The notes: generated by a model not told the origin, from the sequence alone. DNA of 64,000 bases from Paramacrobiotus metropolitanus (GCF_019649055.1 NW_026570415.1:1-64000), one strand, 5' to 3'; positions 42,312 to 53,970 are shown, counted from the first letter of the stretch. Program-made: numbers and translations.

Positions 42312-44930
42312 TACAATTTCTGTATACATATGCAGTCACATTTCGGTAAATTAGGTTTCCTCCTTATTTTTGCAATCGCAAAGAATGCTATGTTAAATGT
42401 TTCGGTAATTCTGTGAATGTCCCCCTACCGGATATCGTATACCGGCCATCAGGGCATCGCTCTGGCCTTCCATAGTACTGAGACAGATAATGTTCCACAC
42501 CAGCGGAAATTCTCTCCGCAGTATTAATTGTCCACGACATCGGTTCCCATCCGTTTGGGCAGGCGAACGGCGCTATGTGCGAGCACTGCATGTGCCCAAT
42601 CAAGAAATATATAGTTGTCGCATCTATGCGCACAAACAACCAGTCCTTCATCTGATACTCTCTCCGTTTTCCCCTCGGAACACCATATCCAGCATCCGCG
42701 TAAGACGATATTCGTCAATATTCAACAGTTCCAAGGTCTTGGCAGGGATGATCACTTTCTTTAGGCGGAGCGACTCGTCTACTTCGTCCGTTGGAAACCG
42801 CGGGATGCTTTCAATATCGACCATTTGCCAGCGATGTACAATGTGAAACTCTTGCCCGTGATCCAAAGAATTCACAACGACGCAACTGAGTAGCAGATTC
42901 GCCTCCATACTGTTCTGCACCAGTTTCCCTGGGCGGTATACATAGGGACCAGTGGGAGTGTTACGCAGTGCAACATACACCGGTTTGTCCCTCATTATTT
43001 TATGGAGAAGATCGTACGGTTTCCAAGGAAAGGTCTGCGCTTTCTTAACAGGAACCCAGCACGGCGGAATATCGGCACAATCGAAATCTATAAAGAGACG
43101 ATAGCCGTCCGCGTCTTGACATGTATCTTCGTCCGTGTCTTGTACGAATCCCAGGTAGAGTTCGTCGGCAATCAAATTAACCATCACCACATTGCCGAGG
43201 TTAAAAAGTCCACGACGTCGTCCCGTCGAGAAATACGCGTTAAGAGCAGGCTGAAACGGCATTTGTGGATTGAATGGGGCACTTGCAAAGTGTGCGAATT
43301 TGCAGGATTAACTTTCTGGATGCAGGAGCCCAAGTTTAAGTGCACTGCGCTGAGTTGAAATAGCACACTGAGCACAGTACGAAGCAGGCATTCTAAACGA
43401 TCATCCAGCAACAGAAAATCAATAGGCTGTTTCGTCTAGACTCTTCTTCAAAACACAGTTGGTAGTGCTGACTGCACCGTATGTGCTTGCACAGACGGTG
43501 ACGTGTGGGGAGGGGTACACATCGGATCTCTATACGAACGTCTGGACTCCTGTACGCCTTTACCTACACATCGGGAGTTATCTAGCCTTCTCTATCATTG
43601 ATTCATTACTACTTGTACATAGCGATGTATATGATGCGGTCATAACGCAAACTCGCAAAGTCTATATAAAATAAGCTACGGTTTCTCCTAATATCGGATA
43701 ACAGTCGCATTTAGTCTTGCTCTTTTTGATTTCCTTGAGTTGTGAAATGCGTTGTGAGTTAATAAAAGGCAGCATCTTCCGAGTTGATTGGCATTCATAG
43801 TCGCCCTTACGGATTATAGCGTAATTGGCACGGTTTGATCTTGCCTTAACTGGTTACTCTCGCCTGACCCACGCAGTAAACGCAGTACCCGCTACCGGAA
43901 GTTAGTATTACGCTCGTGTTGCTGAAGGGTACCGGCTCAGGAATTCCTGACCGTTCTACCCATCATAGTCCGCATCCTTGAGAATCACCGTAACACAGTT
44001 GAGATAAGAGCGTTCTACTGATTGAGTCGTGGCTGAGGAAGTGGATAAAGCTCTACCTCGCCGTAGCTAGTCTTTATTCTACCACTACTACGGAATACTC
44101 TGCACAGACAAAGCATAGCTCTGAAACGCTTTTAATAATATTATGAGTTGCAGTCGCATAACAATATATGTACACTTGCAGCAACACTGTTACACCGCAA
44201 ACGTGCGTATAGTTTGTGCTGATACCGATAAAGGTATTTCTACGCTCGTCGCTCTGTACGTTATACCTGTAAACATCCATCGGACTTGCTCGAATCGAAC
44301 AGATAACCAGTATTGCACCGAACAATATTAAAATAAAAACGAATAAATAAAACTTACAAAGCAAACGAGTTTGTCCTTACAGTTCAGAAAAATGCAGAGC
44401 GTTCTAATAACCAGGAACACGGCAAATAAAAAGTACGATAATTATTACTAATCATATTAGCCTACCTGTGCATGCAAATCCAGAGAGAGAAACTCCGTTC
44501 CGTCTAATACAAAAGTCAGATACCGTCGTACCTTGACATGGCAGCGTAAAATGATGACCAAATTCTAATAAACTGCTTGCGAAAAACATCTGACTGCGAG
44601 ATTTTTGCCGTAACCTTTGATGTAGGCACTCTTTCGGAATTAATCTAGAGGCGAAGTAGTTTTGGCAAAACTGAGAAAGAATCTACAAGTTAGCTTGCCT
44701 CATTAACGACTCCAAAGGAGCGCTTTCGCGGGAGCATTCTAAATGGCTGCAACACGTTTTCAATAACTTTCCGGTGTTTTCGCAATAGTCTTGCTTTAAG
44801 CAGTTCTGAAGTACCGTTAGCGCATTACACTGTATGCAACCGGAAGGCAGTTGAGTGCATCCTGAACGTGCAAAGCGTAGTGCGTGCATCCCTGCGTAGT
44901 GCGACTAGCGAACTCTGTAGTGCAGTGCAT

Positions 44931-45090
44931 TACAAGCTTGTCCGGTAATTTCTGCCGGTTCAAAACAGCGAGATACACAAATTTGCGTGTTACGCCAAAC
45001 GTAATGTAGTGGCAATCGCTATAGCGCAAATTCCGCGCTAAATATGTGCTATCTGTACCTTTACGACAGAAATTACCGGACAAGCTTGTA
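44931..45090. mobile_element. 160-bp element bounded by perfect 24-bp inverted repeats
   Basis: TACAAGCTTGTCCGGTAATT plus TCTG (44931-44954) is repeated exactly inverted at 45067-45090. The outer ten bases are themselves a palindrome (acaagcttgt). TA ends suit a TA-targeting MITE, but no clear target duplication beyond that is seen, so a fold-back repeat is the alternative. Confidence 0.6.
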
Positions 45091-45373
45091 CAAGCCGGAC
45101 TACAAACTGAGCATATAAAGGTAAAGGTTGAGCGAAAAGCGCACTTAGAATGATGCCACCACATTACATTTAACGCAACAACAGGTTACACTCCGTAGTT
45201 AGATCGCCAATGTACTGCATCGACTTTAATTAGCCACTACCCTCTAGGCGACTCCGGTTAATCTATTAAAATATTTGGTGTGCACTGGCAAATTCCACGC
45301 CAAATGCTTGTTACGGGCTTAAATGGTGCAGGGTAGCGTGGAGTGGTATGAAGTTAGTCAAGTTTGGCGCAAC

Positions 45374-45525
45374 ACGAAATTTGTTACTCTCGCTTTATCA
45401 GTTTATGGTCAATTTGTTGCCTGGATTGCAAACAAAATTTCTAGTAACATGTAAATTTGTTATTCTCGCTGTATCAGTTTATGATCAATTTGTTGACTGG
45501 CTTGTAAACAAAATTTCTAGTGCAC
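45374..45525. repeat. Tandem duplication, two 76-bp units
   Basis: aaatttgtta-tctcgct-tatcagtttatg-tcaatttgttg and the following aacaaaatttctagt occur at 45377 and again at 45453 with a few differences. Confidence 0.85.
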
Positions 45526-45589
45526 TCAAAAGCAGGTGAATAAAAAGCAGGTGATTAAACAGATACAGCAAACGCAGCTTATATCACTT

Positions 45590-45916
45590 TAGTGCCGACA
45601 GAATTGTACACGGAGGTCTTTTCGTATCTGGATACTGTAACGCAGATGAAGATCGCCAGCACCCGGAACACGCTGCGTCACAGGGATCGGGAAGTTCGGG
45701 ATGAGTTCACGGCGGATCTCCGTGGACGACACCCTCACACTCCAACGTGATAGTGTACCGCGTTAACTGGATACCTCCACACTGCAGATTGCCGCACGCG
45801 CTGATGAAATCCGCAAGGTTAATGCTGACGTTACGAGACGGTGCCCGTAGCCGATGCAGCGCAAAAGCGGAGGTCTCCGTATCGGATTCTGTATCGTAGC
45901 GGATACCGATCCTCAA
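45590..45916. pseudogene. Rearranged F-box family fragments on opposite strands
   Basis: 45590-45665 (+) encodes V-P-T-E-L-Y-T-E-V-F-S-Y-L-D-T-V-T-Q, an F-box close to that of the gene at 61313. The piece 45916-45707 on the minus strand encodes an LRR-region fragment (N-V-S-I-N-L-A-D-F-I-S-A-C, I-Q-L-T-R-Y-T-I-T-L) that should lie about 350 nt downstream of the F-box in the same sense. One piece has therefore been inverted, and the sequence between them is missing. Confidence 0.75.
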
Positions 45917-46639
45917 ATACAGTTTTTTTGTACAGCATGTTCAGCCAACTTGGTCTTTACATAGTACTCGAAAATTTTAGAATCGGTTGAACCGTTATTC
46001 ACGTTGTAAAAACCCAGTGACGAAACGCTGAAGCCACGCCACAAGACCCACTACACTACGCCAACTTATGTATTTCACTCATCAACCACACATGTGCGGT
46101 TGCAGCAAAAACTCGCTTTATGTGTGCGAATATGATCACACAAGTAACCGGGATCAAACTACGTTAAAAAAACCATTAAAATTAACAGTTAAAACACAAA
46201 CAAAAACATTAAAAATAACAAGTTAGCGAGCATGCAAAAAATTTCAGATTATTCACAGGTTTATACTTGCGCAATAATTCTGCACACACTTCTCATCGAT
46301 TTTCGAAACCAGCTGACTGCTTCCACCATGCGGGTCTGGCATCGGGTTGTTTAGACGTACTTTTTATTAGCGCAAGCCAGTCATATTACAAATTTTGTTA
46401 CAAAAAGCGATTTTATCACAACAACAAAATTTCTGTTAAATTATCCGTTCCGTCCATGGTTCCAAGAACGGACGTAGCGCTGCCTCGTTGAATTGCGATT
46501 GACAGAGGCTGGCGGACGTATTCGTGTGAGCGAGGTTCACCAGTGTGCCGCTGCAGACGCAGTGACAGACGCTTACCGATTTTCTTCACTAAGATAGATG
46601 CCGACTTTCCCCAGGGCCCAAGTGTTTAAAATTCAAAGG
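45917..46639. other. Spacer
   Basis: AT-rich, no supportable gene or repeat. Confidence 0.45.
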
Positions 46640-47578
46640 CTAGTGGTGCGAAAATGTATCTGCCGTCAAGATACGCGTACAGCCTGGTTTTCTTGTCCTC
46701 GGCCAGGGCAGCGGCTGATCCCGCGGCTGACGAAATAGACTTGATATGCGATGATGCGACGTTTCTACGCAGGTAACATCCCAAGCTAAGCACATGCCAC
46801 GTTTCCAAGCAAACGTAGTGCATCCGTCCGGGCGGTGATCGGATGTATGGGGTGTGCCGCGGGGTGCAAGCTTCGCTAGGATGCCCGCTGGAACTAGTGA
46901 TCGGCAAACTATCCCGTTCAAACCGCTGTGGCGGGCATGTCTTCCAGCGGAGAACGAGCATGACAATCCGTGGTGGCCGTACATGTCGACTGGTTTGTAG
47001 CATTTTGCGCACGAGTGTGCTTCACAAATAACTGCATCCAACCTTAGCCCGACAAATAATTTCAGCGTTTCGCCATCAAGAAGGTTGCCGATATGCGCTG
47101 AAGGTAGAGCATTCAGCCAGATACCGGCTTCCAGTCTGGACTGAGCTAGCAGACGGGCTTTGTTGATTTCGTCGTCTCCAAAGACTTCCAGCAGTGTTGC
47201 AAGCGATGCCCTGCAGATCGGTATGTCCCACGCTCGCTGTGACGTTGGAAAGCTCAGCTCGGGGAGGTCTGGCAAGCCGCTTTTAGCTTTCCACGGTTCC
47301 TGAGCGCTAGTGACATCCAAGGCCGCGTGACCACGGAGCAGAAGCGACACCAGTCTGGATGCGGAATGAATCGAAGCCAAACACTATGGGAGAGCTAACT
47401 CTTCCGCACGACGAATGCCGATGCCGCCTCTGTTCGCAGAGAGGGTTGCCTGACGCCAACAAGGGCAGTCTATTCTGTTGGTCTGGACATTGCACAATGT
47501 TTGAAAACACTCCCGCATTACTTCGTCAATCTGGTATAGAAGTTGTGGCTGTTTCCAAGCGTTAGAACACCGCAGCAT
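46640..47578 (-). mobile_element. Retroelement remnant: C-terminal part of a reverse-transcriptase protein
   Basis: On the minus strand, 47578-47384 encodes A-T-L-S-A-N-R-G-G-I-G-I-R-R-A-E-E-L-A-L-P, the 'GG-I/L-G-I-R' motif found after the RT core in many retroelement proteins. 47380-46640 continues with I-H-S-A-S-R-L-V-S, then a Cys/His segment (C-A-K-C-Y-K-P-V-D-M-Y-G-H-H-G-L-S-C), A-G-R-H-A-R-H, R-P-D-G and A-W-D-V-T-C-V-E-T. The last motifs recall a nuclease-like end common in invertebrate non-LTR or related elements. The RT core itself is missing and the piece is broken, so it is a fossil. Family assignment is tentative. Confidence 0.7.
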
Positions 47579-48435
47579 GTATATAATCTTTGGGGCACCA
47601 AGACAACTCTTCAGAAGGAACAGCGCGTGGTGACGTGGTAAAAACTCCAGTCTCGCTGATACCGTCTTTAAAGAGACAGTTTTCGCCGCAATTGTGGTTC
47701 GATAGCGTCATCAGAAACGGGAGAGCCTAACAGACCGTCTGCGTAAAGTTGTCGCGGGAAGACGTAGATTTTCGCGGTGTCGCTTACAGAAACACCGTTT
47801 TCTTTTACATCAGTGCAAGCTCGTAGAATACGTTTTTCCATTGTACTGCTTTGTTTTCGCTTGTTACTCTCACAGTTCTCAATACAATAGTGCACCATGG
47901 GCGTGAACGCATAAAATATCTCTATATGAAAACAAGTTTGAGTACTCGCTACAGCCGCACACATGTGGGTGGTGCGTGAAATAAGCTGGCGTAGTGTAGT
48001 GGCTCTTGTGCCGTGACTTAAACGCTTCGTCACTGTGTTTTACAACGTAAATAACTAAAAACAACCGATTCTAAAATTTTAAAGTACTCTGTAAAGAGCA
48101 ACTTGTGCTGAACATGCTATACAAAAAACTGGAGGAAAATCGGTTCTGGGGCAAAATCACTGATGAAGTTGAAGGTATGTCGCCCATTGACTTAACATAG
48201 GTGGCCACTTGAAGGTCTCTACGGATACATAATGAAGAAAAAGCTGAGAATCATATTCCATTAACATTGTCGTGCCCTAATCACACATTTATACGAAATA
48301 CAGACAAAAATCATGGAAGGCTGCCACATGCCCATCTTACTTGACGAAACAGAAAAAAAAGGCGTACGCCAACTGGAAAACAAGCACGCAATTTGGCAAA
48401 TCTCGACGAGATGACTACTAATTCTAACGCTACCG
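47579..48435. other. Spacer
   Basis: 3' flank of the minus-strand F-box gene and of the retroelement remnant. The ORF at 47668-48033 has no domain I know. Confidence 0.45.
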
Positions 48436-50576
48436 TCAGTCGTCCAGATCCCGCCATTCCCCGATGGTAGCGCCGGTTCCCGATGGAAGTGCCACCTGCT
48501 GCAGAAAGTGCAGCGTCGTACGCGACAGCTTCACCAACTGCCAACCTTGCAGTCCGTCATGGCACCATCTCTTCCCGCGGTAGTGAGTTGACGGACGCGG
48601 ATCGCTCGACTGGACAGCACACATCATCTGCCAAAAAACAACCATTAGCCCCTATCGTGATATTGCCGGGCTAATGCCTATTGGAGAATTCGTTGCCTAC
48701 TATTGTTCGACAACAATAAAGAGAATCATAGACCACATGGCTGCACGAATGCGAGCTCCAATACCGCTGGCAGATTGTCTCGGATTTGTGAAATTAAAAT
48801 AGGCTTCGTGTTGCTCTTCGTTGGTCGAGTCGTACAAATTTTACGACCATGACGAAGGCAACCTACGAAATCCTTACCTTGCACACGGCATCGTAGAATG
48901 GCTCGTTCTCATCCTTACCGGCCACCCTTTCGGACCACTGGACAAGCACTTGCAGCTTCGCATCACTCAGCGCCGGCAACACCGCTTCGCAAGCATTCCA
49001 CAACGTGCAGCCAAAATCCCCTTTCAACTCCAGACGGGTATCCATAAACAGCATCTCCACAACAGGACCCTTTGTGCATTAGTCCATGTTGTCAGCCTTA
49101 AATGGGCAGTACCATTTAGTCGTACAGTTGACCATACGCAGCGATTCACACGGCAAAGCGCCGTAGATTCCAATGAAATCCTTCAGACGGCAATGACCAC
49201 CCTTCCGGCACGGTGTATACGGCTCCTTGTGCGATGCCTCCGTGCCGTGCAATATGCACGCGCTGCGGGAAAAAAAGTGATCGGTGGCGCGGTTGACCAG
49301 GAAGGACATCCGCCAGCCGACCAGGTACAGCGTGGTTGGACGGATGCCGGGTCGGTGCTTGGCCATGAAGGGCAGCACGTCGACAAGATGCAGCACGTCC
49401 TCAGTGCACATCTTTCCCTTTCGATCAACCAGCGCCACACGGCGCGTGCCAGGCCGGAGACACTTAAAGAGCGCCGTCGAGGAGAGGAAATGCCAGTGTC
49501 GTTTAGAATACCATTTGCAACGGACGAAGCGCTCAAGGACGATGCAGGCAGCGAGCACCGGCGAATCCAGGATCAGGTTCCAGGTGGCGCAGACGGCACG
49601 CAGCCGCGTCTGCGTCACCGTGTCCAACTGGCAAAATGCTTCCCGCCACAGTTCCGTCGGCAACGCACGATAGTCTTCCTTTTCAACCGCCTCTAACGCG
49701 CTTCTGCGCAAATAGTTAGATCGTCTCACTTCTCTTAATATGTCCTGAAAATTGCACAACAACGCACCTTTTCAAGTACGGATTCGTTTAGTTTCGTAGG
49801 AGCATCGTTTTTATAATTACCGAAAGGAATAGATCCATAAAGTCGTAGCGCATGCCGCGATCGTCCGCTTTGTAAGTGCAGACCAACTGGTCAGCGACGC
49901 AATCGACCACGCAAACATCCGACCAGGGTTTATACGGCTCACAATTAAACCAAAGCTAAATGAGTCCTTGTACTTCCTCCGCTGACAGCTGACGCAGCTG
50001 TTCCTTCAACGGCTTACCGCGACGGATGAACTCGCCGGAAGTCATGGGTCGGTGCAGTGCAGTGTAGATAGTGGGAGATGCCGCGCGTCGTTTGAGCTCA
50101 CCTGTCACCATCGCATGCAGTTGATCCCGTCCCGGAAGCATATAATGCTTATCGAGGTAATCCTGAAATAGCGGGCAGACGATGCGCTCGATGGGGACTA
50201 CTTCGGTGCAGGAAAGTCCCGTCACAGCATCCTGCCACTGGACAACCGGGGCTTCATAGAGCGCGCAACGCACACGGCGGCCGTGACAGGATATTTCCCC
50301 CGGGACCCACATCCACGGAGCATAGGGCCTCTCCCGCACGAGGACAAGCACGGGAATGCTTGGCAATTGGGATGCGTAGAGTGCGGCTAGAAGAACTCCG
50401 GGAAGAACGCGCGGCAAGAAGCAGTTTTCGATCAAGTAACATTCGCGACGCCGGCCGGGACACAGCAGATCGACCGAGAGCCCTGTCTCATGGACGCCCA
50501 CCAGGCGGCCGAAGCGCAGTCGGCCGTCGCGGCCCAGAACATGCACGCTATTTTTCTGTTGAAACCCTGCGCACAT
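48436..50576 (-). pseudogene. FMRP-N-like/F-box/LRR gene, frame preserved but with two in-frame stops
   Basis: Minus-strand exons are 50576-49821 (252 codons), 49744-48878 (289) and 48627-48436 (64), all phase 0 with GT-AG borders (donors gtaatt, gtaagg). Together they span 605 codons without any frameshift. Exon 1 (M-C-A-G-F-Q-Q-K-N-S-V-H-V-L-G) has both Tudor-like units (R-R-R-E-C-Y-L-I; P-W-M-W-V-P-G-E, E-V-V-P-I-E-R-I) and the KH0-like part (L-R-Q-L-S-A-E-E-V-Q-G-L-I). A TAG stands at 49958-49956, where the paralog at 63541 has CAG (Q). V-V-D-C-V-A-D-Q-L-V-C follows in frame. Exon 2 has the F-box (LPTELWREAFCQLDTVTQTR), the LRR-like region, a TAA at 49081-49079, then G-C-T-L-W-N-A-C-E-A. 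Exon 3 has the S-S-D-P-R-P-S-T-H-Y-R-G-K-R-W tail and a longer acidic end. Either the gene is freshly dead or the stops are bypassed. Confidence 0.85.
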
Positions 50577-51045
50577 GGTTGGCTAGGATGGGAGTTTAAT
50601 CAAGCAACACTGTGAGAAAGGAGAGAAATCACTCGAAACCGAAAACTGAGACTGGAAAATGCTCACTATGGTGATCGGCTCACGCTGTTGATATGAAAGT
50701 GTATGTCGCTAGATCGTAGCAACTCAGTGGCTTATTTACTAAACAGAGCATTTAGATTGTACCGATGTCGAGGTAATTAATGTGGTGCGAATTGGTTGCC
50801 ACAGTACTGACAGCAGCGAGCACTGCTCACTGGACAGCAGGTTGCCAGCAACCAATGAGCGGTGGCTTAAAAAACAACTCATAAACTGGAGCAAGGCATC
50901 TCATCGAAACGAGTGGGACTATACGTCCTCGTAAAAATATTATAGTAGTAATGTAGTAAAAACGAAAGTTGAAAGTATGATTTGGTGCACAAGGGCAAGA
51001 ACGACCGTCTCCTCAGTCCTCACGTCATCGTACAGCTGCTTCGCG
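50577..51045. other. Divergent promoter region
   Basis: Spacer between the minus-strand gene at 50576 and the + strand pseudogene at 51308. No motif shared with the promoter pair at 16481/25201 is visible. Confidence 0.4.
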
Positions 51046-51097
51046 TCTCCTTAAACTGCAGTACAACACTATAGTGTTGTACTGCAGTTTAAGGAGA
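51046..51097. repeat. Perfect 52-bp palindrome, no spacer
   Basis: TCTCCTTAAACTGCAGTACA plus ACACTA is followed at once by its exact reverse complement (26-bp arms). Confidence 0.95.
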
Positions 51098-51098
51098 T

Positions 51099-51146
51099 TT
51101 CGCTCATTGGTTAGTGGGCTAGCTAGCCCACTAACCAAAGAGCGAA
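51099..51146. repeat. 48-bp palindrome, one mismatch, no spacer
   Basis: Arms TTCGCTCATTGGTTAGTGGG plus CTAG and the inverse. The centre is GCTAGCTAGC. It starts one base after the palindrome at 51046-51097 ends. Confidence 0.93.
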
Positions 51147-51307
51147 GTGTTTGCAGTTTGCCTCTCTTTTGCTGCACAACAGTTAACGCGTAGTCGCTTT
51201 TGCTCGTTACTATTAGTCACTAATACCGTAGTATTATCGTTACGTTTGGCTGCACCTGCATTTTATTTCCCTTTTTTTACTATCCACTGCAATTCTCCAG
51301 CTAGGCC

Positions 51308-52982
51308 AACGGGATCTGCATGGCGTAGACGTACTGGGCCACGACGACATTCTAGGTTACGGGCACGTCGTGTACGTAGGCGAATTCGGGCTTTTCGTCG
51401 ACCTCCTCGGTCCGCAGCCTACCCCGAATTTATCCCCTTTGGCCGCGCCTTCCTGATCGATTATCATCACCGGGGAGCTTTCCAGCTTCACACCAGATTT
51501 CCATCCATTGTTCCTGGTACAAGGAGGTGGTGGTCCGCTGGGGACTAGCCATGGAACACACGGATGTCGTCCCGTTGGCGCGGGTTCGCGGAGACAGCCT
51601 GTTGACGGGGTACTGCCCCAATGCGTGAGGCAGTCGATGTTTGTTAGACGCTGTCTACCGTTGCCGGATAACACTTCCCAGGAGGCGGTATCCGACGCGC
51701 TCGAGCAGCGAAACCGTGGAGCCATCCATTCGCCTGCGCAAGCCGCCAGCGTGGGTGTGGTGAACGGTTGTGTCGTCTACATTCAGCGCCGATCCGACAC
51801 CGACAAAGAACTCGTAAGCAAATAACTCCGGATTGTTGAATTCTGTAATTGTGCAACACGTTGGTTAATTATAACGCTATTTTACAGGAAGCTCTATACA
51901 TCTTCCACCGCAAGTTTGGCGACTACACTTCCCAGATGCCAGACAAGACGCCGGTCATCCCACCAAAGAGCAAAACTTCGGCACTTTACGAGGTCGTCCC
52001 GTTGCCAGTGGAGATTTATCTGGAAGTCTTCTCGCATTTGGACACTTTAACGCAGACGAAACTGCGCGCTGTGTGCGTGACGTGGAACGCCATTGCGGAT
52101 TCGCCATCCTTAACTGCCACTCTCGTTCTCGACAGCGCGGCCGTTGGCCCGATCCGTGCACACAAGGAATCGTGGCTGACCTGTTCTCTCCTTGCTCCCG
52201 TCTACAAACGCTTCTCATCGTCCACGCAACGCATTGTCCTCACTGACGGCGGACGCTGCCTCGAAGGAAGCCACGTCATTAAAGTGCTGGACATGGTCAA
52301 ATTTAGTTCGCCACCTAATTTCGGAATCCCTTTGAAAAGGGTTCATTTGCATCGATTAGTGTTCAGTCTGATGGTCACTACCCGCTACGACACGGTGACA
52401 TCCGAGGGCGCACCATCCGTCTGTCTGCTGCATGAGCCGCGTGATCCGTCTCGCAACTTCAGCATCAATCTGGCTGGTTTCATCAGCGCCTGCAGCAATC
52501 TCCGGTATGGAAGTCTCCAGTTGACGCATTGCTCCATCACGTTGGAGTACAAGATTTCGTCCATGCCGAGAGACAGCGAACTGAAGATTCACGTTCCGCT
52601 TAATGTCAGGCAGCGTATTCCGGGAGCAGGCGACGTTGACTGCGCGGTGTGGAGGGCGCTGGAGGCGGGGCTACCCCGCCCACCGGTGAGCAGCTGTACT
52701 CTCTGTCCGCGCTTTTGACAGCAGCTACAGCGGAGCCTTTAACGACGAGACTTCCTGCAGGTCCTCTGCAAGGTGAGTCAGATCGACGTTGACAAACCGG
52801 GAATAACTGAGTTTAAGTGTCGGCTTTCGCAGGTGTTGTGTGCTCTGCAGTCGGCCGATCCGCGTCCCTCGCTGCACTTCCGCGGGAAGCAGTGGTGTGT
52901 GGAGGGTGTCAAGAACTTTCAGATTGAGAAACTGTCGCTGCAATTCTTCCTCCAGCTGGCGGTGTGCTGGGAGCAGTGGTGA
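51308..52982 (+). pseudogene. FMRP-N-like/F-box/LRR copy, several lesions
   Basis: Closest to the intact gene at 61313. Exon 1 runs from about 51308 to 51813 and is heavily broken. G-V-D-V-L-G-H-D-D-I and G-L-F-V-D-L-L-G are in one frame, E-F-I-P-F-G-R in another, M-E-H-T-D-V-V-P-L-A in another, and G-V-V-N-G-C-V-V-Y-I-Q-R-R (KH0-like) in another. The start-codon region has lost bases. Exon 2 (51888-52772) is open from the helix (EALYIFHRKFGDYTSQM) through the F-box (LPVEIYLEVFSHLDT) and LRR-like region. Near 52683 it changes frame and near 52750 it changes back, leaving stops between. Exon 3 (52833-52982) has S-A-D-P-R-P-S-L-H-F-R-G-K-Q-W. Introns are 74 and 60 nt. The uneven decay, exon 1 worst, suggests the F-box half lost constraint later. 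Confidence 0.85.
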
Positions 52983-53480
52983 TCCTGAACAGGATCCCCA
53001 AACGGCAGAAGCCATGGTAGCAGCCATAGTGTTTGATCAAAATTTTTAGTGATTTATCGTGCTGTCAAGACGTTGTTTACCGTGATTCGTGAAGATTCGT
53101 GGCTAATTGTGCGGTTTTCTAAGGCGGGTGTCTGGTAATTTTCGCAGTCGCTCTCCACCTTTTCTTTAAATAGGCTAATGTGTACGCGCATGCTTGCGAA
53201 GCGGCATTGCGGCTGTTTTCGATTTTTGTGACCTTTTTATATACTCTCTTTTATCTTTCTATATATTTTTTTTATATACTCTAGGTTCAAAAGCCTTATT
53301 GACCAACAAATTTATAGCTCTTATAAGGAATATAAGAATAACTTTCAATAAAACATAATATTGTGACCTTGCAAGACGATCTGCGCTACCTTATCGCAAC
53401 ACTATTTCTGCATTACTTATTACTTTTTACCAAAGTAAATTACTGAAAATGATGATATGCCAGATAAATTCAGTCCGTCT
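52983..53480. other. AT-rich spacer
   Basis: T-rich region (for example tatactc-ttttatct near 53240-53280). No gene. Confidence 0.45.
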
Positions 53481-53545
53481 ACGCACTACTGCTTCCCGCG
53501 GTACAGAGCTGACAGACGCGGATCGGTGTGCAGAGGGAACGCGAT
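53481..53545 (-). pseudogene. Isolated F-box family exon 3 fragment
   Basis: Minus strand encodes L-H-T-D-P-R-L-S-A-L-Y-R-G-K-Q, the family tail motif, then a stop. No other exon is near in the same sense. Confidence 0.65.
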
Positions 53546-53970
53546 GACTTCCAACAGTGATATCCACAATAACCAGGTACAATGAACCCAACCATCTCAA
53601 GCTGTCGTTCAGTAGTAAAAAGGCAGGATACGACTGCGCGGTAGAATGTTGTGTGTGGAAGCGGAAGTGCCAAAGTTACCCAAGATTTTGTTGTCTGATT
53701 ATGTAGTTATGTGATTGTTTCGTCCACTAATTTATCAGCATATAGCTTTTGGTACGCTGCAAAGTTGAGTTCGGTAACATGGTCGCCTTGAAAAATTTAT
53801 TATTAATGTTAATCTTCCTAACTGCACGCAACGAGGTCCGGAAGTGTGTGGGCTATCTGAGCGGAGGCTGAAGGGGCACCCGGCAGGTGTCGTGCTCGGC
53901 CTGCACGTGCGTGCGCAGCGATCGACCCGTCCTGCCTGCGCCCTTCTACACCTTGGCCCAAACACCCAAA

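Larger units (their letters stand above)
39634..43262 (-). pseudogene. Divergent four-exon Tudor-like/F-box-like gene (subfamily B), one-base frameshift in exon 1
   Basis: Minus-strand exons are 43262-42429, 41406-41307, 41117-40395 and 39904-39634, with donors gtaggg, gtgagt and gtaagc. Exon 1 (M-P-F-Q-P-A-L-N-A-Y-F) has the two Tudor-like units (L-F-I-D-F-D-C-A-D-I-P; R-N-T-P-T-G-P-Y-V-Y-R-P-G-K) and the KH0-like segment. Relative to the gene at 12121 it lacks one G in a G-run near 42671, which breaks the frame before W-L-F-V-R-I-D-A. Exons 2 and 3 carry the F-box-like motif (LPPEVMSLVLESLD, then T-C-A-L-W-D-F-L-L) and an open C-terminal region ending L-R-H-L-L-K-L. Exon 4 keeps the frame, but its middle is read in another frame than in the 12121 copy, so the Cys cluster is replaced by S-S-A-K-K-K-V-L-A-V-A-V-A before E-C-T-D-T-R-I-S resumes. 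Intron 1 (1022 nt) holds two MITEs. Confidence 0.75.
43263..45589. other. 2.3-kb spacer with a 160-bp inverted-repeat element and a 76-bp tandem duplication
   Basis: Upstream flank of the subfamily B gene. The ORFs (43459-43674, 44074-44364, 44817-45164) show no domain. Notable structures are listed separately at 44931-45090 and 45374-45525. Nothing else is supportable. Confidence 0.45.

Noticed and set aside
41457-42354. Tyr/Ile/His-rich ORFs in the intron
   Set aside because: They arise from TA/CA simple sequence and from the two MITEs.
46640-47380. Host gene of 246 codons
   Set aside because: Its motifs (G-H-H-G-L-S-C, A-G-R-H-A-R-H, R-P-D-G) and the upstream G-G-I-G-I-R belong to retroelement RT proteins.
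51046-51146. Rho-independent terminators or CRISPR repeats
   Set aside because: The window is eukaryotic. No spacer-repeat pattern and no T-run after the palindromes.
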